From a virus, in IMG/VR virus record IMGVR_UViG_3300032229_000798, positions 1 through 64,000 of that record: a DNA stretch of 64,000 nucleotides; one strand, 5' to 3'. The stretch's first letter is position 1. Each line of letters opens with the position of its first letter. The notes under the pieces were generated by a model. The model ran no database searches. It saw only the letters and a list, made by a program, of their open reading frames with translations, and was not told the origin of the DNA. Shown here piece by piece: positions 52,907 to 62,700 of this stretch. The translations under genes were made by a program, and so were the position numbers.

Positions 52907-55900
52907 TTAGATATTATCGAAAGTTGCACTATCGTTAGTAAGTGTAAAACCAATATTAATCTCTTCCAGTGCCAGTGTAGGTTGAATCAAAATCTTGCCG
53001 TTCAATTGGTTTGTTTCGTAAGCACTTTGACTGTAATCCAACTGGATTCTGAAGTTGATAATACCCCTATCGTTACGAATATTTGCCAAAATCGGGTTTA
53101 CAAGTTGTTCAAACTGTCTGCGAACGGTTTCATCATTCTGCTCAAAGAGAAGATTCACAGATACGTCTGCGATAAGCTGACGCACATAAATCATTAGCCT
53201 GCGGACATTGATTCTGTCAAGAACCGTCTCTTCAATCTGGAGGGTTTTATTACCCCAGTTTGTAACGACGCCTGCATCCCTCCACATACTGTTAATACGG
53301 CCTCCGTATAATGTATCCCTTTCGTCTGCTGTCGGATTCTTAACGACATCCACAAATACGCTGCCACCACGCTTTTTACCGCTTGGGGCAAACCATACAC
53401 GCGAAACCCTGTCACTTACAGCATACACCCTTGGAAGGTCAACACTTGCTGGCACATAAACGTAGGTGTTGTTTTCAGTGTCATTGTAAATACAATCGTA
53501 TGCGTAAGTTGCAGCATAAGATGTAGAATAAAGACCGTCCAACCTGTCAGAAATCGTTTTTGCGCTGAATGGAATACCGTCTGCATCCCTTGTAGGAGTA
53601 TCAGTGATATAGAAGGCATCGCAACGAACTTCTTCCAACATCTCTACCATTTCTTCAATCAGATTTGAATTGTCGAAAGTATTGATATTTGGTGTTACAA
53701 CGAGGTTATATTTAACCAGTTCTGGGTTGGCAATAACCCTGATTCCTTTCAGGTACGCATAGTAATCTGAATTTATAACCGTTGAAAATTCGCCGTCGAA
53801 ATCCTCCAAAACATAACTGTCAAAAGCTCCTGACTGAAGACCAAGGATACCGTTTGTACCGTTCATGGTATATTGATCCCCGATACTTCTGTTACCTGTT
53901 GTAAGACGGTGAATATCCCAACCATCGAATCCACCAAAGAATGCCATTGTGAATTTACGGGAGTTCAGTTTTTCGTATGTGGTTCCAACAAGGTCAGCAT
54001 CATTTCTAAACTCATTCACACCCACCTCAAACAGAATACTGCCAACGCCGTCCACCAAAGCACTTGAAGCATCTTTGTCCATGTGGAAGCCTTTTGTCTT
54101 TCCAGTGAAAGACAATGTGTTAACAGAAGGTGCGCCATGCCAATCGAAGAGGTCTTGGTCGTACCCGTCATTACTGTTGAATCCGAGATATTCATAACGG
54201 ACTTTATCTGTGGTCGCATAAGCGGTTTTATATTGGGCGATAGGTGATTTTGCACAATCACCATAATCTACTACAGGATAACCCTCGAAACCAGCAGGGA
54301 AAGCATCATAAACACAAGTAGCAGCTACATCAACACTGATATAAAGCGATTTTTGTGGGTAAATGTCATTCAATGCCTTACCACCAATCACACGTGCGAT
54401 ATAGTTGTTACTCTGCACATCCAGTGAACAATTCACAAACTGCTCCAAAATAACTGGATTTTTGTCTGTGTCGTTATAGCTGCGAATCAAAACATCAAAC
54501 AAACGACGGTCTGGGCGAATATTCACAAGACTTACCTTCACATAACGGTTAGATGAATCACCGTCACCGAGTGTCAGGAATTTAAACAAACGCACGACCT
54601 TGTTTCCACGAAGTTCTGATACAACATAAGGTGTTTCTGCACCCTGATATTGTTGCTTGTAATTGAAAAGGGTTGTGTTATGGCAAATAGTGGGCTTAAT
54701 GCAATAGATTTTATCTTGTGCAACGAGATTATCAAACATCGTCTGATACAATTCGGAAATATAAAGCGGAGAATCATTCTCACAGCAATTTGCACGAACA
54801 CCGAAGACTTTGTTAATGTAATTCTTTTTGCGCTTGTCAAGTGATACGATGTAAGAAAACTCGACACCATCTGTACCAGTACCAGTCAACTTGAAATCAT
54901 CATAAGGTTTGATTGTCTGTCCTGCTACAAGCGGCTCAATAAGAATATTTGTATTTTTAACCCTGAAATTGAGTTCTTCGTTTCCGTTATATGAACCCAC
55001 ACTGCGAAGTCCGCAAACAATCATGTCCTCATAAGAAGTGATTCCGCTTGCTGTAAGTTGTCTGGCATTTCCACTCAATTGAATAGTGACAATACCTGAA
55101 GGTATTTGAATTTCTGTTGACGTAGAACCAGACTGGAAAACAGGTGTGCTGATAACAGTTGTGCCTGTTACAATAGTGTATCCTGTTCCGTTGATTCCTT
55201 CACAATCATAAACGACACTGTTTGAACCGAGTTCACAGATTTTGTATTGTGCCCCGTTGAGAATATCTCCGTTCGGAAGGGTAATAGTACCGTTCAAAAT
55301 GGTGATACTATCATCCATGTTGTGGGTAATTGTACCGCCTTTTACTACAATGATTCCTGCACTTACTGGCTCTACTTCACTCGAATTTACGTCAACGATT
55401 ACAATAGGTGTCGCTACTGTGATATTGAGCGTAGAACCGATTGTTTGAGTTCCAGCACTGAATTGAACGTAACAAGTAGTTGTGGTTGCGGTTTGTGTCA
55501 CATATCCACCAGAAATAGAAGTTCCTGTCAAGCAGATGTATTGATCGTCACGCTGGGTTACATTGGCTGTAAAACGCGCACTTGAAAACAAGCCGTCACA
55601 ATCTGAAACGAAAGCATCGAGGCTGTTGAAATTCAGTGTCGTTCCAGTAGCGACATTATATCCACCCAAATCTTCAGCGGTCAAGACACCAGAATCAAAC
55701 ATATCCTGAATCGTAGTGTTGCTAAAGCTACCAGAAGTCAAAACACCGTTTGCATACTGAATTTCACCAGTAAAAGAGCCTGTTGCTCCTTGGACGATAG
55801 TGTTGGTATCTACATTCGAACCGATAGTAATTGACCAAAGGTCGCCAGCATCGTAACCAGAAAGACCAAGTACACGGCAAATATATGCCTCATTCGACTC

Positions 55901-56158
55901 CTGAAGGAATTGCTTGGCTGTATATGCACCCTGGAATTTAAGTTGGTTGGTGTTTTTATATTTGCATGGGTTCAGTGAACCGAACTTAGCTGAAAATTCG
56001 TTGTAATTTGACACCCTTGTTACATCGAAAGCCGAACCGTATTCAAATTCACCCATAATCATCAGTTTGGTTAAGGCAAATTGACGTTGGGGGGTGAATG
56101 ATAAATCGCGTTCAGAAAAGTTTACAGAGGGAGCTACCCTTATTCTATTATTCGCCAT
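52907..56158 (-). CDS. Tail sheath protein, T4 gp18-like, enlarged
   Basis: 1083 residues against about 660 in T4. The N-terminus (VAPSVNFSERDLSF, LMIMGEFEYGSAFDVTRV, AKFG, AYTAKQFL) and C-terminus (DAGVVTNWGNKTLQ, RINVRRLMIYVRQLIADVSV, QLDYSQSAYETNQLNGKILI) are clear sheath signatures. Extra length lies mainly at about 118-370, a Thr/Gly/Val-rich beta region likely forming one or more surface domains. It contracts to drive the tube through the envelope. One exact motif copy (54046, LVDGV) and variants at 53533 and 53791. Confidence 0.92.
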   Translation of the reverse strand: MANNRIRVAPSVNFSERDLSFTPQRQFALTKLMIMGEFEYGSAFDVTRVSNYNEFSAKFGSLNPCKYKNTNQLKFQGAYTAKQFLQESNEAYICRVLGLSGYDAGDLWSITIGSNVDTNTIVQGATGSFTGEIQYANGVLTSGSFSNTTIQDMFDSGVLTAEDLGGYNVATGTTLNFNSLDAFVSDCDGLFSSARFTANVTQRDDQYICLTGTSISGGYVTQTATTTTCYVQFSAGTQTIGSTLNITVATPIVIVDVNSSEVEPVSAGIIVVKGGTITHNMDDSITILNGTITLPNGDILNGAQYKICELGSNSVVYDCEGINGTGYTIVTGTTVISTPVFQSGSTSTEIQIPSGIVTIQLSGNARQLTASGITSYEDMIVCGLRSVGSYNGNEELNFRVKNTNILIEPLVAGQTIKPYDDFKLTGTGTDGVEFSYIVSLDKRKKNYINKVFGVRANCCENDSPLYISELYQTMFDNLVAQDKIYCIKPTICHNTTLFNYKQQYQGAETPYVVSELRGNKVVRLFKFLTLGDGDSSNRYVKVSLVNIRPDRRLFDVLIRSYNDTDKNPVILEQFVNCSLDVQSNNYIARVIGGKALNDIYPQKSLYISVDVAATCVYDAFPAGFEGYPVVDYGDCAKSPIAQYKTAYATTDKVRYEYLGFNSNDGYDQDLFDWHGAPSVNTLSFTGKTKGFHMDKDASSALVDGVGSILFEVGVNEFRNDADLVGTTYEKLNSRKFTMAFFGGFDGWDIHRLTTGNRSIGDQYTMNGTNGILGLQSGAFDSYVLEDFDGEFSTVINSDYYAYLKGIRVIANPELVKYNLVVTPNINTFDNSNLIEEMVEMLEEVRCDAFYITDTPTRDADGIPFSAKTISDRLDGLYSTSYAATYAYDCIYNDTENNTYVYVPASVDLPRVYAVSDRVSRVWFAPSGKKRGGSVFVDVVKNPTADERDTLYGGRINSMWRDAGVVTNWGNKTLQIEETVLDRINVRRLMIYVRQLIADVSVNLLFEQNDETVRRQFEQLVNPILANIRNDRGIINFRIQLDYSQSAYETNQLNGKILIQPTLALEEINIGFTLTNDSATFDNI

Positions 56159-56176
56159 TTAGTTTCAATTTTTTAT

Positions 56177-56184
56177 ATAAATAT
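56177..56184 (-). promoter_or_regulatory. Late-type promoter candidate (ATATTTAT) for the sheath gene
   Basis: Perfect octamer on the minus strand, 19 nt before the ATG at 56158, with an A-rich leader lacking a Shine-Dalgarno sequence. Confidence 0.65.
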
Positions 56185-56201
56185 GCGAATAGTTGGAAAT
56201 A

Positions 56202-57281
56202 TTAGGATGCTATTCCGTAGAGCTTTATTTGCACTGGTTTTGTTACTGTTTTATTATATACCAGTTTTAATATATCACCTCTGTTTATATTGAATGGGAG
56301 GGTGGACGGCGAATTGTTTACAAAATAATCCACGTTATTATCTGTGGTGGATTGGTTGTCGAATTGGACGGCGAAATTGGTGGTCAGCCTATATTCAATA
56401 GTCGTAGATGACTTTTTGTTTAGGTTGAATGTCAATGATTGGTTGCAATCATTGGAATTGGTTATTTCTTCTATACTGCAAACTTCTGGGGTGGACGGCG
56501 AAAGAGGTTCTGTGGACATTTTTATGTTGTTCACACTGCGCTTTATTTTGAAATCCTTTTCATCGAATATAAAGGCTTTCAGGTTTATCACATAATTGGT
56601 TCTATAAAAGCGTCTCTCTTCTATTTCCTTTTTATTATTCTCCGTAATATCATCCAAAACCAATTCCATATTATGCCCAAAAATGTTGATTGAGTTTTGG
56701 GGTTTTTTGAACTCCTGTAAAATCAATTCATTAAATTTGTTGGTCGTATGGATGTGGTTTGCAAATAAATTGATTTTATATTGCAAGTCCACAAAAGTCG
56801 GTTGGGGGATTTCAATATATTCAAATATTGTTTTTCCATTAACGACTTTAGGGATTCTATATAATGGAAAAGATTCTCCCGAAGGAAGTGTCGAAGAGAA
56901 TCCCCCAAGATAAGTTCCTTTTTTTCCAGCGGTTTCTTTCGTCACAGTTATAAGTGGCAGTTTCGGGTGACTGGATTCATCCGTTTGGTTCCACGTCTGC
57001 ATAAATTCTGAAAATCTTTGCAGGTTTATTTGGAACACTGGCACCAAAGAACCCTCTACTTCAAACTGCAATGCCTTCACCCACTCGATAAAAGCATTGT
57101 CAAGGTCTTCCAAATGAATTGCCCTTGGAAACAAGGTCTCTCCATCTGTCACCTCTTTCATGCTCATTTCAGTAACCAAGTCGTTGTTTTCAACCAATTG
57201 TTGGACTGGCAAATCCAACAAATCAGTTGTTTTATTTGCTATTCCAGGTTTTTTAATTATTATTGACTTGGGTGGTTGCAT
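56202..57281 (-). CDS. Neck or tail-completion protein candidate (359 aa)
   Basis: 359 residues. The middle part (FVDLQYKINLFANHIHTTNK, FNELILQEFK, INIFGHNMELVLDDI, RRFYRTNYVINLKAFIF) has the feel of a tail terminator or completion protein. The C-terminal 120 residues are Asn/Ser/Thr-rich. Assignment is tentative. Located just upstream of the sheath gene in the unit starting at 59703. Three exact motif copies (56303, 56365, 56492), all antisense, fall within 198 bp of the C-terminal part and use two frames (SPST and FAVQ). Confidence 0.5.
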   Translation of the reverse strand: MQPPKSIIIKKPGIANKTTDLLDLPVQQLVENNDLVTEMSMKEVTDGETLFPRAIHLEDLDNAFIEWVKALQFEVEGSLVPVFQINLQRFSEFMQTWNQTDESSHPKLPLITVTKETAGKKGTYLGGFSSTLPSGESFPLYRIPKVVNGKTIFEYIEIPQPTFVDLQYKINLFANHIHTTNKFNELILQEFKKPQNSINIFGHNMELVLDDITENNKKEIEERRFYRTNYVINLKAFIFDEKDFKIKRSVNNIKMSTEPLSPSTPEVCSIEEITNSNDCNQSLTFNLNKKSSTTIEYRLTTNFAVQFDNQSTTDNNVDYFVNNSPSTLPFNINRGDILKLVYNKTVTKPVQIKLYGIAS

Positions 57282-57902
57282 TTAAACGTCTAACATTTTT
57301 AAATTACCATTTTTATCGTATCCGAAATTAGTTGCACTAATATCAATTTCAAATAATCTTAGTTTTTCGATTTCTTCTACCAATTTGGTAAATTTTTTAT
57401 ATGCTTTTAATAAACTTTGGTCCAAATTTTTTAACAGCCAATTATGTGCATTCAAATAATATTCATCCATTTTTTTCACATTTCCGTCCACTGATTTATA
57501 TTCAAAAAGTAAATCTTTGAATGAAATATCAAACTTATCTCTTAAAATATTTAAAATCTTAATATATTCTTCTTTAGATTTCAAAGAATTTAATTTTTCA
57601 GTTACAACATAATTTTTTGATATTTTTAAAATCTTTACGAATAAATTGGGATGCTTTTGCATTTCTTCAAACTGATATAATTCATCGTAGTTATATTTTC
57701 TTTTTACATAGTCGGTTACAATGTTTTTATTATCAACAACTTCTTCTCTATCTGCTCTGTGATTTCTGCCAAACTTTATTATTTTATTTGGATCACTTGA
57801 GCTAAAAGCATATTGATAACCACCGTGGCCAATATATTTGTCACGATTTTTTTGAGATAATTCTAATTCTTTTAAAAATTTTTCAGATAAGATAACTTTC
57901 AT
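57282..57902 (-). CDS. Protein-kinase-like protein, truncated
   Basis: 206 residues. IGHGGYQYAF (about 24-33) resembles the glycine-rich loop, NKIIKFG supplies a lysine at 43, NYVVTEKL resembles the hinge, and FEIDISATNFGYDKNGNLKM with LDV at the end matches the catalytic loop (D187, N192) and DFG-like acid (D205). The protein stops right after that acid, so there is no C-terminal lobe helix set. Either a minimal kinase or a pseudo-enzyme. It lies among late virion genes, so could be packaged. No TGGACGGCG copy. Confidence 0.5.
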   Translation of the reverse strand: MKVILSEKFLKELELSQKNRDKYIGHGGYQYAFSSSDPNKIIKFGRNHRADREEVVDNKNIVTDYVKRKYNYDELYQFEEMQKHPNLFVKILKISKNYVVTEKLNSLKSKEEYIKILNILRDKFDISFKDLLFEYKSVDGNVKKMDEYYLNAHNWLLKNLDQSLLKAYKKFTKLVEEIEKLRLFEIDISATNFGYDKNGNLKMLDV

Positions 57903-57905
57903 GTT

Positions 57906-58313
57906 TTAATCAGCACTTTTACCATATTTATAAACCTGTCCCATGATATAGCTTTTCATAAAATCATCAAGATATTTAACATCTTCGTCTGAAAGGCTTT
58001 CCAATGAAATTATTTTTGTTTTATCGTAAAAAAAATTTTCGCTTCTTTTTTCTTGTTGATTTGGATATATTTTGGATGGTACATAAGCATCTTCGACTCT
58101 GAAATCACCATCTTTTAAAAAATATAAATCATCTCCTAAATCAGGGTCTTTCATTACGATTTTAAATCCAAACTTGTTATCTGGTATTTTTTGGTATGTT
58201 AATGTTTTTTTGCTTCCAAATAAAAGATTAGAGATAATCATGTTTTTTAAAGATTCTTTCAGTGTAAACCCGAAAACACTTTCTACTATATTAGAGAATG
58301 ATATTTTTTTCAT
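57906..58313 (-). CDS. Unknown protein (135 aa)
   Basis: 135 residues, begins MKKISFSNIVESVFGFTLKE, with a possible LKE site at 18-20, then beta-rich sequence (FGFKIVMKDPDLGDDLYFLK) and a C-terminal helix. No family recognised. It is 3 bp from the kinase-like gene and 1 bp from the next upstream gene. The pair may be functionally linked, for example as toxin and partner or two virion-associated effectors. Confidence 0.55.
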   Translation of the reverse strand: MKKISFSNIVESVFGFTLKESLKNMIISNLLFGSKKTLTYQKIPDNKFGFKIVMKDPDLGDDLYFLKDGDFRVEDAYVPSKIYPNQQEKRSENFFYDKTKIISLESLSDEDVKYLDDFMKSYIMGQVYKYGKSAD

Positions 58314-58314
58314 A

Positions 58315-59703
58315 TTAGTGGAATATCGGTTTTGTAATTATGTTGAATTTTACTTGTTCTGGATATGTTTTGACTGTTCCTTTGTTTAATATCTTGAAAT
58401 CAAGCATATATGTTTGAGGAATCATCCAACTCGTATCCAAAAAGAACCAATTTTCACATACACCTCTATTCATCGGCATCCAGTCAATTATTGTTAATTC
58501 ATCGTATGGCCCTTGCTTTATATATATGCGATAATAGATATTATCCACAGCAATTGTCTTGTGGGGGTTGGACGGCGATTTCACATCAATAAAAATTTTG
58601 CGAATATCACCCTGTCTGATAATCTCATCCCTCTTTATCCCCCTGAAACCGAAATTAAAATTTGTTTCTGGGGTCGGTGTATTATAACTGAAATCGTAAT
58701 AGTTTTCAGCAGGGACAAGATTGAATTTAAAAGATTGGTCTGGAAGGCTTTTTCCGTTTATATTAATGTCCGTCCACTTGTCCGTCCAAGCATAACATTT
58801 TTGAATACTGGCAGAAGGTATTTCAAATTCTATATAATATATCCCCTTGTCTTGACATTGACCTGTTAAAGTAAATTGTAATTGGTTTAGCTCATTATAC
58901 ACCTCTACAACAGGGTCATTATCCAAAGCCACATTTTCGCCGTCCACCCTCGCATACAAATACAACCTGTTAATCTTATCAAGATAGAAATTTGCTCTAT
59001 CATCCATTATAGGATTGACATACTCTGTTTCCAGGAACGGTTCAAAAAATGTTTCAGTTTCCTTTCCAAAGAACACAACGTGATTTTCAATATCAGAAAA
59101 TTCTCTTTCGGATTCATAATGGAATGCAAGTCCAAAACCTTCGTTACTTCCACCAGTCAAAAGCATATTGTTTACAATCGTGGTAACATCAAATTCCAAA
59201 TCTGGGCTACTGCAACTGATATTTTTGCACATCAGATATTGTGGCGTCTGATACAATGAATCATACACCCCCTCTGTAGCCCAAGTATCTCCGCTCTGGG
59301 CGAAGTACCAGTTGGACGGCGATTTGCTCACAGCACAGTTTAACCTCGCAAAAGAAGTACAAAGTTCTGCACAAGATGTATCCGTTCCGCAACCTTCCTC
59401 CCAAAACTCGTTTATTTTAAAAAGACAGACAGTATAACTTGTCGGCATACAGGCATAAGGTGTCTCATTGAACCCCGCGTGTTTGAATTTCAGTTTGTGT
59501 TTGACATTTGACAAATCCCCCAACTCACAATCCAAAAACTTTTGTTCAAGGTTTTCCAATGGAAATTGAAATAAATATCGAGAAAAGTTTGGTTTATCTC
59601 TGCCTCCACCATAGAATAAATCAATAGTAGGCATACTACCAAAGTTAAACTCTGATTTATACATGATGGTGTTATCTTTGGTAAAGTACGTTCTAAAGTA
59701 CAT
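58315..59703 (-). CDS. Virion appendage protein with DNRLRE-like N-terminal sandwich
   Basis: 462 residues. The first 230 residues (YFTKDNTIMYKSEF, NFSRYLFQFPLENLEQKFLD, CMPTSYTVCLFKINEFW, WYFAQSGDTWATEG, LEFDVTTIVNNMLL, GFGLAFHYESERE) follow the DNRLRE-type pattern of surface proteins: metal-rich beta sandwich ending in D-V-T-x-I-V. The C-terminal half adds Ig-like strands. Probably a fibre or collar component. First gene of the unit that runs down to 56202. Motif copies at 58569, 58938 and 59313. Confidence 0.5.
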   Translation of the reverse strand: MYFRTYFTKDNTIMYKSEFNFGSMPTIDLFYGGGRDKPNFSRYLFQFPLENLEQKFLDCELGDLSNVKHKLKFKHAGFNETPYACMPTSYTVCLFKINEFWEEGCGTDTSCAELCTSFARLNCAVSKSPSNWYFAQSGDTWATEGVYDSLYQTPQYLMCKNISCSSPDLEFDVTTIVNNMLLTGGSNEGFGLAFHYESEREFSDIENHVVFFGKETETFFEPFLETEYVNPIMDDRANFYLDKINRLYLYARVDGENVALDNDPVVEVYNELNQLQFTLTGQCQDKGIYYIEFEIPSASIQKCYAWTDKWTDININGKSLPDQSFKFNLVPAENYYDFSYNTPTPETNFNFGFRGIKRDEIIRQGDIRKIFIDVKSPSNPHKTIAVDNIYYRIYIKQGPYDELTIIDWMPMNRGVCENWFFLDTSWMIPQTYMLDFKILNKGTVKTYPEQVKFNIITKPIFH

Positions 59704-59723
59704 CGAATTTTTTTTTGTTAAAA

Positions 59724-59731
59724 ATAAATAT
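59724..59731 (-). promoter_or_regulatory. Late-type promoter candidate (ATATTTAT) for the 59703 unit
   Basis: Perfect octamer on the minus strand, 21 nt before the ATG at 59703. Confidence 0.6.
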
Positions 59732-59759
59732 TTTTGTTTTCAGTTTCCGAAATAGTTCT

Positions 59760-59767
59760 TATCTTTG
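59760..59767 (+). promoter_or_regulatory. Host-type promoter -7 box for the primase-helicase gene
   Basis: TATCTTTG followed by CAGC, 32 nt before the ATG at 59800. A TTTG lies at 59733-59736 but the spacing is 23 nt, longer than the 20 nt of the best examples. Confidence 0.6.
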
Positions 59768-59799
59768 CAGCACTGTTTAACAATCTAAAACACGGTAAC

Positions 59800-62700
59800 A
59801 TGAAGCAGATAAGTTTATTTACACATATTGACAGAACTTCTTCACCTCAAAAGTCGGTCGGTATCGAAGAAACCCTCGACTTAATCAAGAATCCCAAACA
59901 CAAGGATTTAATTCTTCTAGCCAGATCAGCTGGGAAAACAGCCACCACCGACTTTGAAAATGGCGGTAGGTACTATATTGACTATGACCAGTATAACAGC
60001 GTATTCAGAAATGACTATGTCGTTAAAGAATTGAATGAAATCTTTGACAGTACACTAAACGACATTATTTTTTACAGTGAGAAGTTTGTTCCCTCCGAAA
60101 TCAAATCAAGGCTTGATTATTATGGCGTGAAATATTCCAAAATCATCAAGATAGATGACTTTGTGGAATATTTTCAAAACAACACAAATAACAACGCCTT
60201 TATCTCTTTTGTCTGGGGTGGATATGATACCATCAAACAGGAGAAGACCGAACAGAAAGGCAGATTTAAAATCACTGTAAGAAACTTTTACACTTTCATC
60301 AAATCCACAAAAGTTCCAGTAGTAACATGGAATGCGCAGTTTGAATCCAAACGCGCAATCAAAAACATTGTAAATCTTTCTTCTTACATCTATATGGATG
60401 TGGATGACTTCGCTGAAACGTCAGAGGACAGGGTTTATAAAATCCTTACAGATAATGGCTTGTCTTTTGTCAAAGCCGTTTGGAAATCTTTCGGTGGAAC
60501 TGGTTTTGGTTTTTTGGTTGAAGTGGACGGCCTTACAATGGATAACTTTAAATGGACGTGGATGTCTATTGCCAAGAAATTCAATGAACTGGGCGTTAAA
60601 GTGGATAAAGCGACTAAAGACATGACACGTATTAATGTCCTGTCTTATGACGAAAACATTTTCATACGTGAAAAATGCAGCCCCCTCGCAGCCACAGATT
60701 CACTCCCAGAAAATCAGATTGAAATAAAAGTAGAACCCTTGAAAGACGAGGCGAAAATTGAAATCCTCGAACAAGTGGTTTCTGGTCTTTATTACAACGA
60801 CGATAATTTCAACAAAGATGAAGGCAGACTTTCTTACAGGTTCTACCAAATCCTTTTCTCGAAGTTAAACCACATTGGGATAACTTTGGAAGACACTATG
60901 ACATTTTTAAGTCAGAACCACAGTGTCTATCCTGATATTCTCAATAACAAGAAATATAGTATTTATGAAATCGAATATATTGGAAAGAACCAATATAGCG
61001 CCTATTCACATCAATTCGGGACGGTAACGGTTGAAAAGAACCTGCACGTTTCAGATGATTTTATTGTCTTGGGAATATACAAACCCTTCAAAGGCGACAT
61101 TGACCTGAAACTTAACGACCTTTTTGAAAAGGCCGTCCAAAAAGAATCAGACGCAAAAGCAGTGGTAGTATATTTGGCTTTGATTGCGAAACGTGCTGGA
61201 ATATCCGCCAACGATGTGATTTTTTATGTTGAGAAGAAGTATGGATATAACCCAGACGACAAATTCAAAATCAAGAAATTATATTCCAACCCAAAATATC
61301 CTTTTGGTTTGCAGGTCAAGTTAAAATCAAACATCGCAGAAAAAAGGCGGCAATATTTTATAGAAAAGCTGACCAGCGAAGGAAAGATTGTAAATATTGT
61401 CGATGGAGTTGATGGTGAAAAGTATCTGCCAAATATTGTTAAAAAACATTTTGGTTTCACCAAAGTCACTGACAAGAACGCTACTGGATTATGTCGAAAT
61501 TATTTTAAGGAATGTAACTCTTACAACATCCCCTTATTGGATGCAATAAAGTTTCTTGTAAAAAATTCAGAGTTTCATTCTATTTCTCGATATGCAAATC
61601 ATTACGGAGTAGAAGTTTATGAATCTTACGCCCCCTACGCAGGTATCAATGTGAGCCGACCCGTAGAGGAGAAAAAAAAAATCAACCGCATAGATTATCT
61701 TCCAGCCAACAAGAAGTTATCTGACCTTGGTTTAGAGATAGAGGACAATACTATTCTTTGGGCTGATACTGGAATGGGTAAGACCACTTGGGCTTGTACT
61801 CAATCCGATGACAAACGTATTATGCTTGTACCTACTGTGGGAGCATTGAAGAATATCGAAAGCAAGTATGGTGCAGCGACCTACTATGAGGGAAACAAGA
61901 ATGTCTGTGCAGATGATTATTTGATTGTCTGCACATATTCTTCTGCACCAAAACTGTTCTCCCTTATTCAAAATTGGGATGGAGGTTTAGGTAATTATAC
62001 TTTGATTGTAGATGAACAACACAACTTCGCTGTATCTTCTGCAAAGGATTACAGAAACAGTGAGTTAAACTTTGTAATGGACCACATTCACTTCTTTAAG
62101 AAGCGTGTTTTTATGACAGGCACATTGTTCCCTGTCGAACACCCTTCAATCAAGGATTTGAAAATCCACAGGGTGAAATGGGAAGAGCAGACAACAAAAA
62201 ATGCTTTTTTTGTTTGGTGTGAAGACAAGTATAAGGCAGTTGAAAAAAATCTTGTCAAAGGTAAAAAGAATATCATTTATCTTCAGGACAAGCGGATGAA
62301 CAAACAACTTGGAAAACTGGTTGACTATCTCAAAGGAAAGGGATGGAACTCAATTTATTTGCTTAATGCGAATGAAAAAAATGAACCACACTTCAAGAGC
62401 TTGGTCACGACTGAATACCTTGAAAAAGACGCGGAAGTGGTTATAACTACGTCTGTGACTGTTGAAGCAATCAATATTTTGGATACTGATGTCGAAACAG
62501 TTCAATTTCTGACATTCGAGAATCCAAGGCTCATGGAGCAGATGGTAAACCGTATGCGCAAAAAATTGCCGTCCAAAATCTTTATTTACAAAAAAACAAA
62601 ATCTGACACTGTAAATGACACTATAAATGAAAGTTGGTTTAATCCAGTTTCAAATCAGGTAGATTTGGTTTCCAATGCAGAAAGTTTGCTTGGCTTTTTA

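Noticed and set aside
58771-58800. Paired GTCCGTCCA words near 58771 and 58791 as further motif copies
   Set aside because: They share only CCGTCCA and differ at two core positions; the protein repeats (WTD, WTD) explain them.
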